From Rhodococcus triatomae BKS 15-14 (GTDB lineage: Bacteria > Actinomycetota > Actinomycetes > Mycobacteriales > Mycobacteriaceae), in NCBI GenBank assembly GCA_000341795.1, contig AODO01000018.1:124001-188000 (forward strand): a stretch of 64,000 nucleotides of DNA, given 5' to 3'. Below the pieces are notes generated by a model. The model saw nothing but the letters and a program-made list of their open reading frames with translations. It did no database searches and had not been told where the DNA came from. Each line of letters begins with the position of its first letter. The stretch's first letter is position 1. Below, one piece after another: positions 63,854 to 64,000 of this stretch. Made by a program: the position numbers and the translations under genes.

Positions 63854-64000
63854 TCAGACCTGTGGCCGGGCGTTGGCCTTCCGCCGCCGTGCGTTGAGCA
63901 CCGACAGCGCCGCGATCGCGAGGGTCAGGATCGCCGTCGAGAGCAGCTGCTTCCGGGCGTCGGCATCGGTGAGCATCAGCAGGATCAGGCCACCGAGCGC
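63854..64000 (-). CDS. C-terminal end of a membrane protein (5' end outside window)
   Basis: Reading the minus strand from the window edge gives 48 residues to a TGA at 63854. They are a hydrophobic segment (ALGGLILLMLTDADARKQLL), a second helix (STAILTLAIAALSVLNA) and a basic tail (RRRKANARPQV), consistent with the last helix and cytosolic tail of a membrane protein. The family cannot be told from this fragment. Confidence 0.55.
   Translation of the reverse strand, partial: ALGGLILLMLTDADARKQLLSTAILTLAIAALSVLNARRRKANARPQV

Overview
The window is high-GC, gene-dense actinobacterial chromosome. Its gene content points to a mycolic-acid-containing genus of the Mycobacteriales, most likely Rhodococcus or a close Nocardiaceae relative. 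The markers are a mannosyltransferase of PIM/lipomannan synthesis (pimE), lpqW, the mycothiol deacetylase mshB, coenzyme F420 biosynthesis fbiC, a WS/DGAT-like acyltransferase, frequent GTG starts, and several promoters whose -10 box sits 6-8 nt before the start codon (leaderless mRNAs). From memory of the M. tuberculosis map, the order fum ... pimE-phhB-mutT2 ... typA-lpqW-mshB ... fbiC-fdxC-dapC ... rocA-putA ... fadD36 matches the Rv1098-Rv1193 region. The nitrate reductase genes that lie between mutT2 and typA in M. tuberculosis are absent here. No rRNA, tRNA, CRISPR array, prophage or insertion sequence was recognised.

Layout. 0-6.2 kb holds the end of a RibD-C/DHFR-like gene, small secreted proteins, a frameshifted DUF2510 gene, an ArsR regulator with an AHSA1/SRPBCC gene, a YbaB-like protein, and a fusion of an ADP-ribosylglycohydrolase to a macro domain. 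6.2-18.3 kb holds htpG, a PrsW-type membrane protease pair, a WS/DGAT homologue, a frameshifted winged-helix gene, an ECF41-like sigma factor facing its probable target (an AhpD-like gene) across a consensus promoter, an antitoxin/zeta-toxin pair with a palindromic operator, and class I fumarase. 18.3-25.7 kb holds a CPBP protease, a Tat-exported DUF1906 protein, a lipoprotein, a protein with Ser at every third residue for 26 triplets, an exported Mycobacteriales protein, pimE, phhB and mutT2. 25.7-34.5 kb holds typA, lpqW-mshB (overlapping), glutamate decarboxylase and a secreted beta-propeller. 34.5-45.3 kb holds a PH-domain/PH-domain/UDGb operon, fbiC with a coupled unknown gene, fdxC-dapC and the proline catabolic pair rocA-putA. 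45.3-55.4 kb holds an MpaB-type oxygenase with a divergent TetR gene, fadD36, a universal stress protein, a CopB-type P-ATPase under a CsoR-like operator, an AhpD-like protein and an NADP-dependent oxidoreductase. 55.4-64 kb holds a three-gene tryptophan-to-anthranilate operon (kynA, an amidohydrolase, kynU) and, divergent from it, a flavin-dependent monooxygenase cluster. That cluster contains a luciferase-like monooxygenase, an SRPBCC protein, a flavin reductase, a degenerate RibBA homologue and a convergent LuxR regulator, followed by an enoyl-CoA hydratase.

How genes work together. The kynurenine operon is complete only if its middle amidohydrolase performs the formamidase step. The luciferase-like cluster has both monooxygenase components plus a RibBA paralogue whose two active sites are visibly eroded. 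The sigma-factor, toxin and copper loci each carry a readable regulatory site. These three kinds of locus, together with the Ser-triplet protein and the ADP-ribosylglycohydrolase-macro fusion, are the most unusual parts of an otherwise core-genome region.
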